From positions 1 to 38,403 of IMG/VR virus record IMGVR_UViG_3300010208_000017: a stretch of DNA of 38,403 nucleotides, one strand, 5' to 3'. The position numbers and the translations under genes are program-made. How positions within the stretch are numbered: position 1 is the stretch's first letter; each line of letters starts with the position of its first letter. Under the pieces are notes generated by a model that was given only the letters and a program-made list of their open reading frames with translations, searched no databases and was not told where the DNA came from. This DNA is from a virus. Shown here in pieces: positions 29,710 to 36,834 of the stretch.

Positions 29710-30368
29710 ACTGAATCCTTTACTCGTTTCTCATCTTCAGTAGTTATTTCTAAACCTGCTAAATCTAGAACTATATGTTCCAAAACTCCATCTACATCAT
29801 CATTTTTTCTATGTTTAAATCTGATGTATGATTTAGTTCCCGCTATCTCAGTTGCATCATCAATCATGCTCATTGCTTCTTTCCAAATTGGATGTGTTAT
29901 TTCATATGATTTTAAAGATAAAATTTGTTTAGCATCAACTTTTCCATTTTTTACATCAAAAGCTCTTGTAATAAGAGTTTGAATTTCAGCATCTGCACCA
30001 TTTGTTTTAAGTGTTAAATACTCATCTATTTTTTCTTTTGCAAGTGATAGTTTTTGATCAAAAGTTATAAGCTTAGTCACTTGTATTTCAACCACACCTG
30101 TACCATCATAAGTTTTAAGTGTAACAGCTCCACTTTTAGAAGTGATTCTCTCCATATCATATTTCTGTCTAAGTAAATCAACAAAACCATAACACTCTTC
30201 AAAAGCAGCTATCTTGAATTCTTTCATTGCACCTTGAAGAATAATTGCACCATGAATTAACTTTTCTACAGCTTCATCCTCTAACTGCTTATCAGCAGGA
30301 ACCATATCAGGATGAACATAAGTTCCATCCTTTTTTCTCCAGTGACCTTTTTCATTTTTATGTGCCAT
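29706..30368 (-). CDS. DUF3164 family protein
   Basis: The 220-aa product matches DUF3164, common in Mu-like early regions: GHWRKKDGTYVHPDMVPAD at the N-terminus, MKEFKIAAFEECYGFVDLL, KSGAVTLKTYDGTGVVEIQV, and the C-terminal SYIRFKHRKNDD followed by LEHIVLDLAGLEI. The function is not established. It overlaps the preceding gene by one base and the endolysin by four. Confidence 0.82.
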   Translation of the reverse strand: MAHKNEKGHWRKKDGTYVHPDMVPADKQLEDEAVEKLIHGAIILQGAMKEFKIAAFEECYGFVDLLRQKYDMERITSKSGAVTLKTYDGTGVVEIQVTKLITFDQKLSLAKEKIDEYLTLKTNGADAEIQTLITRAFDVKNGKVDAKQILSLKSYEITHPIWKEAMSMIDDATEIAGTKSYIRFKHRKNDDVDGVLEHIVLDLAGLEITTEDEKRVKDSV

Positions 30369-30823
30369 TAATTACCTCCCAATTTATCTTGTAAGCTTTT
30401 CTCTATTCTTAAAATAGGTGCTAACATCTCTTTTGTAGTTTCAATATCTGCTAAAAGTGTATCCATCATATGTTCAGCTAAATTTTTCATTCCACAAGTA
30501 CTAAACTGACTTTCATAAGTCACACCTTTTCCAGCAGTTAGGTGTTCTTGTTTTGTATAACTTTTTAATGTTAGATCATGGTTGTCATGATTATCTACAA
30601 ACTGCAAGAAGTGATGTAGTTCTTCTTTTCTCTTCTCTAAACGTTCAAGTCTTTTTTCAAGTTCTAGTTTTTGAGGACTCATTACTGTAATAGAACTAAA
30701 ATCACCCTCTTTAGATGCTTCATCAACTCCAACAAAACCACCACTTGCAAAACCACCTTTTAAACTTCTAACCATCATCAATGCAGCATATTCTACATCT
30801 GAAACTTCTATTTTTTTACTCAT
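30368..30823 (-). CDS. hypothetical early protein, 151 aa
   Basis: A mainly helical protein with a Gly-rich N-terminal segment (GGFASGGFVGVDEASKEGDF) and a long coiled-coil stretch (KLELEKRLERLEKRKEELHH, residues 52-71). Position beside DUF3164 and coiled-coil content suggest a DNA-end or nuclease-inhibitor role like Mu Gam, but no Gam signature is visible. It has an AAGGAGAAAA ribosome site. Function unknown. Confidence 0.65.
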   Translation of the reverse strand: MSKKIEVSDVEYAALMMVRSLKGGFASGGFVGVDEASKEGDFSSITVMSPQKLELEKRLERLEKRKEELHHFLQFVDNHDNHDLTLKSYTKQEHLTAGKGVTYESQFSTCGMKNLAEHMMDTLLADIETTKEMLAPILRIEKSLQDKLGGN

Positions 30824-30832
30824 TTTTTCTCC

Positions 30833-30940
30833 TTATATTAAATAATTTAAAGCTATAACAGCCAAACCTAACAAACAAAAAACTATAACCCAGAACAAAA
30901 GAATTACAGGTGCATCTTCATTTCCAGTGGGATTTTCCAT
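30833..30940 (-). CDS. very short membrane protein, 35 aa
   Basis: ATG at 30940 follows AAAAGGAG, and the frame gives MENPTGNEDAPVILLFWVIV, continuing in a 20-residue hydrophobic helix and ending NYLI. It ends ten bases before the next gene. Single-span peptides of this kind in phage early operons can affect the host envelope; no family was recognised. Confidence 0.55.
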   Translation of the reverse strand: MENPTGNEDAPVILLFWVIVFCLLGLAVIALNYLI

Positions 30941-30971
30941 TCAATCTCCTTTTAAAATCTAATTTTGAGTA

Positions 30972-31012
30972 CTCAATAAAATCTTCACCTTAAAGGTGAA
31001 GACTCTATGAAA
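30972..31012 (-). other. intercistronic element C (flank / palindrome / flank)
   Basis: CTCAATAAAA at 30972-30981, a perfect 21-base palindrome TCTTCACCTT-a-AAGGTGAAGA at 30982-31002, then CTCTATGAAA at 31003-31012. The core shares nothing with A or B, but the flanks are identical or nearly so. It lies before the 35-aa membrane protein gene and three bases after the broken ORF at 31015. Confidence 0.65.
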
Positions 31013-31014
31013 AC

Positions 31015-31140
31015 TCACTTGACTATTTTCATCTTCTTTCTTCCATATAACAAAGCAGATATCTTCAAGCTTCTATTTAGTTTTTTAATCTCTTTTTGTG
31101 TTAAATATCTAGCATTTGGCTTAATCTATTTTTTGCTCAT
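31015..31140 (-). pseudogene. short gene interrupted by an in-frame amber codon
   Basis: ATG at 31140 follows AAGG and reads MSKK, then TAG, then IKPNARYLTQKEIKKLNRSL and a further basic segment to a TGA at 31015, for 41 codons. The reading after the stop looks like a coherent basic helical peptide. The TAG is not explained by a homopolymer slip, since other A-run lengths do not restore the frame. Either the gene is broken or translation starts within (ATT or a later TTG). Confidence 0.4.
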
Positions 31141-31141
31141 A

Positions 31142-31315
31142 TTAAGCCTTTTTGATTTTTGTCTTTTTAACTACTTTCAAGCCCACAAAATCAGCTAAAA
31201 GCCTACATAAAAACTCTGCTTTTGATTTTTCTAATTGAAAATTCAATGCTCCTACTCCAATGAAAATTGTTGGAGTTTTGTCTATATTTACTTTTTTTAT
31301 TGTTATTGCACTCAT
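31142..31315 (-). CDS. short hypothetical protein, 57 aa
   Basis: ATG at 31315 follows AGGGAG and overlaps the upstream stop (ATGA). The product (MSAITIKKVNIDKTPTIFIG, FQLEKSKAEFLCRLLADFVG) is basic, with a Lys-rich C-terminus ending KKTKIKKA. Spacing and coupling support a real gene. No family was recognised. Confidence 0.55.
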   Translation of the reverse strand: MSAITIKKVNIDKTPTIFIGVGALNFQLEKSKAEFLCRLLADFVGLKVVKKTKIKKA

Positions 31316-31443
31316 TTCTTCTCCCTTTTGAAAGGTGTTTTATCTTTTGCTAAAAAATATAATCTTGATACATCAGCTATAAAAGCACCTAGCAGTAAAG
31401 CTCCTGCAAATCCTAAGGCTATTGTTCCACCATCTAAATACAT
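31312..31443 (-). CDS. short membrane protein, 43 aa
   Basis: ATG at 31443 lies within the end of the HTH gene and the frame ends with TGA overlapping the start of the 57-aa gene. The product begins MYLDGGTIALGFAGALLLGA and continues as one hydrophobic helix, then a basic tail (AKDKTPFKREKK). Gene overlap on both sides argues for translation. Function unknown. Confidence 0.5.
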   Translation of the reverse strand: MYLDGGTIALGFAGALLLGAFIADVSRLYFLAKDKTPFKREKK

Positions 31444-31670
31444 TCTAAATCCTTTGCTAAATCTTCCAATGTTGCTGTTGTATCAGCACCTATAATCTCA
31501 GTTTGTAATCCATAAGTCTCTTTTACTTTTTGAAGTATCTTCCTTGGGTCAGCTTTATATTTTCCTCTCTTTATTAGGCTAATTGTTGCTTTTGATACTC
31601 CAACTTCACGTGCTACTTTTCCTATTGATTTTTCATCGATCTTTTGTTTTAAAAGTTCTAATCCATCCAT
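31434..31670 (-). CDS. XRE-type helix-turn-helix protein, 78 aa
   Basis: Residues 14-40 (KSIGKVAREVGVSKATISLI) form a clear XRE/lambda-type helix-turn-helix with GVSKATISLIKRGKY at 23-37. The C-terminus is an acidic helix. It overlaps the upstream wHTH gene by 13 bases. It probably regulates early or host genes; its target is unknown. Confidence 0.75.
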   Translation of the reverse strand: MDGLELLKQKIDEKSIGKVAREVGVSKATISLIKRGKYKADPRKILQKVKETYGLQTEIIGADTTATLEDLAKDLECI

Positions 31671-32260
31671 AGACTTCTCAATTCATGGTCATCTTTTTTA
31701 TATGCTCCATTTTTAAGTTCTTTAAGTACTTGTCTAACTCTTTTTGCTGAAAAAATATAATTCACCTCTCCATCATTGTATGAATCTTGAATTACTCCAA
31801 GTTTTTCGATTATCTTCCACCAATCACTTAGTTTTTTTCTAGTGATACCAGCTGCTTTTGCAAGTTCAATTTTTGTTGCAGTTGTATTTTTAATCATGGC
31901 TTCAAGTATTTGTGGAAGATTTTCAGGCATCTTTATAACCTTGTCTTCTCTTAAAACATGGGTTTCATTTGTATTTGGATCATATAAACCTTCAGGAACT
32001 ACACGTGGAGCTGCTACACCTGTAAAATTAAAAAGTGAATACTCTCTATTTGAGTAAGGTTTTTTATTTTTGCTAGTTAAAAGTATGTATTCACAAGCTT
32101 CTAATTCTCTTATATATTTTTGCAAGTAAGCTAAACTTACATCACAAATCATCATCACATCACCCATCCTGAAATGTGGATTTCTTCTCATATAGTTCCA
32201 GATGGTTTGATGTTTTTTATTCTTTTTATAATTAAGCTTTTTTTGACTTGTTTGTGACAT
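31658..32260 (-). CDS. winged-helix early protein, 200 aa
   Basis: The N-terminal 80 residues (QTIWNYMRRNPHFRMGDVMM, VSLAYLQKYIRELEACEYI) form a winged-helix domain with YL-QKYIRELE as the recognition helix. The central linker is followed by a second HTH (ATKIELAKAAGITRKKLSDW at about 127-146) and a wing (DGEVNYIFSAKR). Two DNA-binding units in one early protein suggest a regulator. It overlaps the MuB-like gene by 29 bp and has GGAG upstream. Confidence 0.7.
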   Translation of the reverse strand: MSQTSQKKLNYKKNKKHQTIWNYMRRNPHFRMGDVMMICDVSLAYLQKYIRELEACEYILLTSKNKKPYSNREYSLFNFTGVAAPRVVPEGLYDPNTNETHVLREDKVIKMPENLPQILEAMIKNTTATKIELAKAAGITRKKLSDWWKIIEKLGVIQDSYNDGEVNYIFSAKRVRQVLKELKNGAYKKDDHELRSLWMD

Positions 32261-32948
32261 GATTTACTCCACTTTGATGAAACATTTTTAAATCAACACT
32301 TTTGATACTGTTTAATTTACAAATTTTCTCTAGTCTAATTAGAAACACTCTTATTTGACGAAGATTTGGGTATTTTTCTTTAAAATAAGAGATTAAATCC
32401 TCTTCAATCTCTACATCACTTTGTTTACAAAATGCCCGAATATCTTCCTTGCTGATATCTTGAAACTCTACAAACTCAACTATTCTTGACTCGTAGTGAG
32501 TATGTTTTGCAAACTTTGCTTTTGCTTCCTCCATACCCACAAAAAAGATAATCACTCCTGTCTCATCATGTATATCTCTGAACATTTCCAAGATTTCATT
32601 TTTTGTATATTTAAGTATTGCATCGACTTCATCTACGATTATCATCCGAGGTTCTTGCAAAAGTGCTTTTTTAATTCTTTGATAAAGAAATGATGCATTA
32701 CCAGCAGAATCTACTCTAAGCTCATAACAAAGTTCTCTTAGTACTGATGTTTTATTCCAAGTTTGAACTGCTCTAAATAACAGTGCTCCTTCAGCAGCTG
32801 CTATCTTTTCCAAACTCATAGTTTTTCCAAGTCCAAATTTTCCATATCCTAATCCCATCTTTGGAGCAGATTTAGGAAGATCTTTTAGACCTTGCACCGC
32901 TTCATAAAATTTGATATAATTTTGTGTTGGAAGAAAATTTTCTTTCAT
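32232..32948 (-). CDS. MuB-type transposition ATPase
   Basis: The start at 32948 (MKENFLPTQNYIKFYEAV) has AGGAG six bases upstream. The 238-aa product has Walker A GKFGLGKT at 36-43, Walker B MIIVDEVD at 102-109, and a sensor segment IIFFVGMEEAK. MuB proteins bind DNA non-specifically as ATP filaments and deliver target DNA to the transposase; this protein lacks the N-terminal HTH of Mu B. It follows the transposase gene after a hairpin. Confidence 0.88.
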   Translation of the reverse strand: MKENFLPTQNYIKFYEAVQGLKDLPKSAPKMGLGYGKFGLGKTMSLEKIAAAEGALLFRAVQTWNKTSVLRELCYELRVDSAGNASFLYQRIKKALLQEPRMIIVDEVDAILKYTKNEILEMFRDIHDETGVIIFFVGMEEAKAKFAKHTHYESRIVEFVEFQDISKEDIRAFCKQSDVEIEEDLISYFKEKYPNLRQIRVFLIRLEKICKLNSIKSVDLKMFHQSGVNHVTNKSKKA

Positions 32949-32973
32949 AATCACTCCTGTTTGATTTATTTTT

Positions 32974-33014
32974 AGTCTCGGCAAAGACTCGAGCAGGATG
33001 TGAAATTCACATCC
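32974..33014 (-). other. hairpin pair between transposase and MuB-like genes
   Basis: A perfect inverted repeat GGATGTGAA / TTCACATCC around one base (32996-33014) begins at the transposase stop codon. A second small stem AGTCT / AGACT lies at 32974-32989. No T-run follows. The structures could limit read-through or protect the transposase mRNA 3' end. Confidence 0.5.
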
Positions 33015-35105
33015 CTATCCAACCTTTGATTTTGCTATTTCCCACATATCTGGATACTCTTTTGCTAAAGCTAATGTTTCATTATCAACTCTATTATTTT
33101 GTAAATCCCAAACAAATCTGTCTATAAAGCTTGTAAATAAAGGTCTTCCTGATGGAAGTACTTTATTTGGTTTACCCTCTTCATTTTTGTTTTTAAAGTC
33201 ATATTTGTTTGATTGTTCTAGTTGCTCTTTATCTTTTTGTTCTATTTTTTTAGATTCTCTAAATAGAGCATCAACTGTTTTAGTTCTTTTAGTTACTGCT
33301 ATACCAGTTGCTTCAATCTCATCACTTACAGCTTCAATTCTGTCCATGATTGTTGTATCTTTTATAGCAGCTGCTTCTTTGATGATTTTGTCCATTTGTT
33401 TCATAAGTGCTTGTGATTTTTTCTTAGCACTTCTTATTTTGTATCTATCTTGACCCATTACTGATAAGTCTTCAGCAGTACAAATAAAATGCATATTTTC
33501 ATCAAAAACATAAACTACACCCAAGTCTTCACTTGCCATCACATAAACATAATGTCCTGTAAGTTCTATTAGGTCCAAATGAGCATATTGGCACCCATCA
33601 AATGAGATTCCTTTTTTACCAACTCTTCTAACTACACTCTCACCTAGAAGCATACAAAGCATACGTTCATCAGGAATACTTTGAATAGGTGTAATATCAC
33701 TATTCCATTTTTGTATTGGTTTTGTTTGAAGTGTTGTATGTTTTCTTTGTTCATAGATCTTATCGGTCCAGTTATCAATCCAAAACTGTAGTTCATTTGG
33801 ACTTTGTGTTACCGTTAGCTCAAGACCTATATTTTCTTTTTTGATTTTCCAAGCATCTCTCCAGGCATCCTTTTCCTCTTTGGTTTTAAGTCTTTGTTGC
33901 TCTCTCCATTTTTCTTGAGCTTTAAGTTTATCTGCAAAAGATTGACGTGCTTGTAACTCTTTTCTTTGAGCTACATTGTGACCTATATATCCTGGTATTT
34001 GTTCAAATAATTCTCTTGATAATGTTCCAAATATTCTCTCAACAAAAGGTTTACACTCACCACTAAAAGGAGGTACTACTTTCATGTTTATTCCAAGGTT
34101 TATACATATAGTTTCAAAGTGATTTGAAGTATAGTCTTTACCATTATCTATAACTACATTTTCAGGAATACCAAGTTTAAGTATTGCTTTTCTAAGTAGT
34201 TGGGATATGGAATAAGCAGATGAAGTTTCACATACATGAAAAACTGCTCTTCTACTAAACACATCAACAGCAGCTATAACTGAATACCTTTTTCCATCAC
34301 TACAAATAACATCAGCTGGTGTTGAGTCAAGTTCCCAATAGTGATTTCTATATTTAGCCTTAGCACTTTCATCACCATATGCGACTAGATATTTGTTTTT
34401 TGCACTATCAGGTGATTTACTAAACTCATGAAGAAGTGGATTTTTTCTTTTCCACTCATTGAAGAATGAATATAAAACATCCCTAGAGGGCATCGTATCA
34501 CCAAAGGTATGACACATATTTCTATATATCTCTGATATTCTTGGTCTTGAGGTTTTTAAAAAGTATCTAATAGCAGTATCTTTTTGTTTTTCATCTAAAG
34601 ATTTAACACCTTTAGAAGATCCTCTTGCATCTATAAAAGCTTCAATAAGATTTGCACCTTTTGCTTTTGCATCTTTGTATTTCCTAAGCCAATCAAACAA
34701 CTGCTTTTGAGATATCATTCCAAGCTCTTCAAATTCTAAACTCTGGTAAATTATTTCATCAAGCCACCTTCCTGCAGACAACTCATTTGATCTTTTTAAA
34801 TAAAGCTCAATAACTTTACATTTTAAGATCGCTACTTTTTGTTTTTCTGGAGTTGCCAAAAGATACTTTTTAGTAAAATTTGCTTTTAAAAAGTTAGTAT
34901 CTTTTTCATTTTTTTTTGGCTTAATTCCAGCTTCTTTTAATTTGTCCTGATATCTTTGTGGAAGATCTTCAAACTTGTAATGTTTTACAGGCTTTGTTGC
35001 ACCTGGTATATTTTTGAGTTCATAGGGTGTGTTTTTTAAACTATTAGATATAGCCTGCTGAGATATTCCTAAATGAGATATCAAATCTTTTTCTGTAAAC
35101 TTCAT
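33015..35105 (-). CDS. MuA-type DDE transposase
   Basis: The 696-aa product has an N-terminal winged helix (KFTEKDLISHLGISQQAIS), a further end-binding region (about 70-230), and the catalytic triad Asp260 (YWELDSTPAD), Asp320 (NVVIDNGKDY), Glu356 (FVERIFG), with 35 residues between the last two (DDx35E). The C-terminal Mu transposase domain is seen at about 490-560 (FDGCQYAHLDLIELTGHYVY). A Lys/Glu-rich helical tail could bind the MuB-like partner. It cuts and joins phage ends to target DNA. Confidence 0.93.
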   Translation of the reverse strand: MKFTEKDLISHLGISQQAISNSLKNTPYELKNIPGATKPVKHYKFEDLPQRYQDKLKEAGIKPKKNEKDTNFLKANFTKKYLLATPEKQKVAILKCKVIELYLKRSNELSAGRWLDEIIYQSLEFEELGMISQKQLFDWLRKYKDAKAKGANLIEAFIDARGSSKGVKSLDEKQKDTAIRYFLKTSRPRISEIYRNMCHTFGDTMPSRDVLYSFFNEWKRKNPLLHEFSKSPDSAKNKYLVAYGDESAKAKYRNHYWELDSTPADVICSDGKRYSVIAAVDVFSRRAVFHVCETSSAYSISQLLRKAILKLGIPENVVIDNGKDYTSNHFETICINLGINMKVVPPFSGECKPFVERIFGTLSRELFEQIPGYIGHNVAQRKELQARQSFADKLKAQEKWREQQRLKTKEEKDAWRDAWKIKKENIGLELTVTQSPNELQFWIDNWTDKIYEQRKHTTLQTKPIQKWNSDITPIQSIPDERMLCMLLGESVVRRVGKKGISFDGCQYAHLDLIELTGHYVYVMASEDLGVVYVFDENMHFICTAEDLSVMGQDRYKIRSAKKKSQALMKQMDKIIKEAAAIKDTTIMDRIEAVSDEIEATGIAVTKRTKTVDALFRESKKIEQKDKEQLEQSNKYDFKNKNEEGKPNKVLPSGRPLFTSFIDRFVWDLQNNRVDNETLALAKEYPDMWEIAKSKVG

Positions 35106-35106
35106 C

Positions 35107-35388
35107 TTACTCCTCCCAAGGTAGCTTACCTATCCAGATCCCATCTTTTTTAAGTTGTTGGATGATTTTTCTAGTAGCTCCATTTTTATGGTTTTTTGTT
35201 CCATTAAAACTTCCATCTAAAACCTGAGACACGATTGCATGACCAACACCATAGGCCTTAGCATAAGCAGTAACTGCAAAGCCACGTTTTTGAAATTTAT
35301 TAAAAACCTCAGTCATTTCTTCTATTTTTTCAGTTCGTAAATTTTTAGCTTTAATCTTTTTGAAATTTATATTTTCTGATTTGACCAC
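35107..35388 (-). CDS. Ner/BcepMu gp16-like DNA-binding protein
   Basis: The 93-aa product has a HTH of the BcepMu gp16 type: FQKRGFAVTAYAKAYGVGHA, then IVSQVLDGSFNGTKNHKNGA and a C-terminal LKKDGIWIGKLPW. In Mu-like phages the small HTH gene before transposase A negatively regulates the early promoter. It lies one base from the transposase start and is probably the Ner analogue. Confidence 0.75.
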   Translation of the reverse strand: MVKSENINFKKIKAKNLRTEKIEEMTEVFNKFQKRGFAVTAYAKAYGVGHAIVSQVLDGSFNGTKNHKNGATRKIIQQLKKDGIWIGKLPWEE

Positions 35389-35564
35389 AACCTCTCCTTT
35401 TTGACAAAATCAACTAACTCTTTCTTTCCTTTTAATCCACCATCTTTTATAAAGATAAGCTCAATATTTCTAGGATTACATTTGTGTTTTGCTAAAAAAT
35501 ATATAAAGCCATACCTCTTTTTTATATCTGTTTCAATTTCATAAAAACCACATTCAACTATCAT
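35367..35564 (-). CDS. hypothetical early protein, 65 aa
   Basis: A small basic protein (MIVECGFYEIETDIKKRYGF, ELIFIKDGGLKGKKELVDFV). It overlaps the Ner-like gene by 22 bp and follows the membrane protein gene by one base, so it is co-translated. No recognised domain. Confidence 0.6.
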   Translation of the reverse strand: MIVECGFYEIETDIKKRYGFIYFLAKHKCNPRNIELIFIKDGGLKGKKELVDFVKKERLWSNQKI

Positions 35565-35565
35565 T

Positions 35566-35826
35566 TCAAACCTTTATTTTAAAATTTAAGTAAGTACCAA
35601 TAACTCCACCAGCTAGATAAAAAACTACGGTTAAAAAGTCATTGTCTAATAATGCTTTTATTCCTATAGCACTACTTACCAACCAAGAAGCCTGTATTAA
35701 AAGTGTATAAAACATACTTTTTACAACTTGCTCTTTCACAAGCACACGTACATTTATATGCTTAAAAAAAACAAGTAATAACTGTGAAATAAATACAGCT
35801 GATATCTCTAATATTTGAGTATTCAT
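35566..35826 (-). CDS. small membrane protein, first early gene, 86 aa
   Basis: Three hydrophobic segments are likely (LEISAVFISQLLLVFF, MFYTLLIQASWLVSSAIG, FLTVVFYLAGGVIGTYL). It is the first gene of the early operon after the structured leader. Early membrane proteins can act in superinfection exclusion or host takeover; no family was recognised. The ribosome site is GAAAGGA. Confidence 0.6.
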   Translation of the reverse strand: MNTQILEISAVFISQLLLVFFKHINVRVLVKEQVVKSMFYTLLIQASWLVSSAIGIKALLDNDFLTVVFYLAGGVIGTYLNFKIKV

Positions 35827-35848
35827 CTTTTCCTTTCTATATTTAAAG

Positions 35849-35970
35849 TTAAGCCCTCGAAAATTCGCAAAAAAAACGAGGACTTAATAATAAATACAAA
35901 ATATCAATACTCCCACTCAACAAAGTATTAATCACTTTAACAATTCAGCCAATCAGTTCTGTGTGTGGCT
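35849..35970 (-). promoter_or_regulatory. structured leader of the early transcript (three hairpins)
   Basis: Three stem-loops lie between the early promoter and the first gene. AGCCA / TGGCT is at 35947-35970, AATACT / AGTATT at 35906-35929, and an 11-bp stem at 35849-35887 (TTAAGCCCTCG with CGAGGACTTAA). The last pairs completely only in minus-strand RNA, where one position becomes a U-G wobble. It is not followed by a T-run, so an RNA-level role in the early transcript is more likely than termination. Confidence 0.5.
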
Positions 35971-36016
35971 TAGATTTTTAAACAACAATACAAACAAAAG
36001 TAAAAAATATAACTTC

Positions 36017-36044
36017 TTGATTTTTTAATCTTTTCTGTTATAAT
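36017..36044 (+). promoter_or_regulatory. probable repressor promoter
   Basis: TTGATT (36017-36022), a 16-base spacer and TATAAT (36039-36044) face the early promoter head-on. Transcripts would start near 36051 and cross the operators into the repressor gene. Face-to-face early and repressor promoters are also the arrangement in Mu. Confidence 0.6.
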
Positions 36045-36062
36045 TTCCTAACTGCTTTGTTA

Positions 36063-36138
36063 GTATGTTGGAATTATACATACAAAATGTATGAATGTCA
36101 AGACTTTTGTATGTAAATTTAACAAAAAGTATGTATGG
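36063..36138. promoter_or_regulatory. early promoter with CATAC/GTATG operators
   Basis: On the minus strand TTGACA (36101-36096), exactly 17 bases, then TATAAT (36078-36073): a perfect sigma-70 consensus. The spacer is filled by an operator palindrome CATAC-5-GTATG (36079-36093). Further GTATG copies lie at 36063, 36109, 36129 and 36133; those at 36089, 36109 and 36129 are spaced 20 bp apart, two helical turns, so bound dimers would sit on one DNA face. The repressor at 36147 is the likely binder. Confidence 0.8.
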
Positions 36139-36146
36139 AGTTTAGA

Positions 36147-36785
36147 ATGAGTGATATAAAAGAATCGATAAATGCCCTTAAAAAAGCTTTTGATGTAGAA
36201 AAAGATAGTGAATTAACAGATATATTAAAAATAAGTTATTCTGCAATAGATGCATGGAAAAGGAGAGGTAAATTACCAAGTAAGTATGAAAAATACATAC
36301 AAATGCAAGGTAGAGTCAATAGACCATCCCATGAGTTAAAAACAAGCAAAGAAAAATTAACTACAGAAATTGAAACAAATAATTACACTATAGACTTATT
36401 AAGTGTTAGAGCAGGAGCTGGTAAAGGTATTTATAACTATGTCATAGAAACAGTTGATACCATTTCACTTGATAAAAGTTTTTTTAGAACACCAATAAAT
36501 ACAAAAAAAGTTAAAGGCATACAAGTAGATGGTGATAGCATGGAACCAACTTTGAGAGATGGAGACTATGTTCTAATTGATGAAAACATTACTTTTGGGA
36601 CAAATGGCATATATGCTATTCAATATGGTGGTCAATTGCTAATAAAAAGACTTCAATTCAAAATGGACGGAAGTATCATTATCATAAGTGACAATGAAAA
36701 ATACGAAAAAGAAATTTTCAACTCTCAAGAAAACCAATTACCTTTCCAAGTAATAGGAATAAAAATCTTAAGTATTCAAAGATAA
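36147..36785 (+). CDS. CI-like repressor with S24 peptidase domain
   Basis: The start is ATG at 36147 (MSDIKESINALKKAFDVE), six bases after GGAG; an earlier ATG at 36135 lacks a site. The 212-aa protein has an N-terminal HTH (SELTDILKISYSAIDAWKRR, 21-40), a linker with Ala-Gly at 89-90, and an S24 domain with VDGDSMEPTLRDGD (Ser131) and LLIKRL (Lys167). The catalytic dyad is intact, so RecA-stimulated self-cleavage and SOS induction are possible. It maintains lysogeny by binding the operators at 36063-36138. Confidence 0.88.
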   Translation: MSDIKESINALKKAFDVEKDSELTDILKISYSAIDAWKRRGKLPSKYEKYIQMQGRVNRPSHELKTSKEKLTTEIETNNYTIDLLSVRAGAGKGIYNYVIETVDTISLDKSFFRTPINTKKVKGIQVDGDSMEPTLRDGDYVLIDENITFGTNGIYAIQYGGQLLIKRLQFKMDGSIIIISDNEKYEKEIFNSQENQLPFQVIGIKILSIQR

Positions 36786-36801
36786 ATAAGCTGTTTTAAC
36801 C

Positions 36802-36820
36802 TATAATATAAAATATTATA
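36802..36820. promoter_or_regulatory. perfect palindrome before the membrane-protein gene
   Basis: TATAATAT-aaa-ATATTATA lies between the repressor and the next gene and contains a TATAAT -10 on both strands. It ends six bases before AAGGAAA, the ribosome site of the gene at 36835. It may be that gene's promoter; without a good -35, this is tentative. Confidence 0.4.
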
Positions 36821-36834
36821 AAAAAGGAAAACAT

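Noticed and set aside
27956-31012. Possible CRISPR-like array from the repeated flanks
   Set aside because: Only three copies, kilobases apart, with palindromic cores and gene-linked positions; no spacer regularity and no cas genes.
31007-31198. 63-codon plus-strand frame in the early region
   Set aside because: Phe/Leu-rich mirror of two short minus-strand genes that have ribosome sites.
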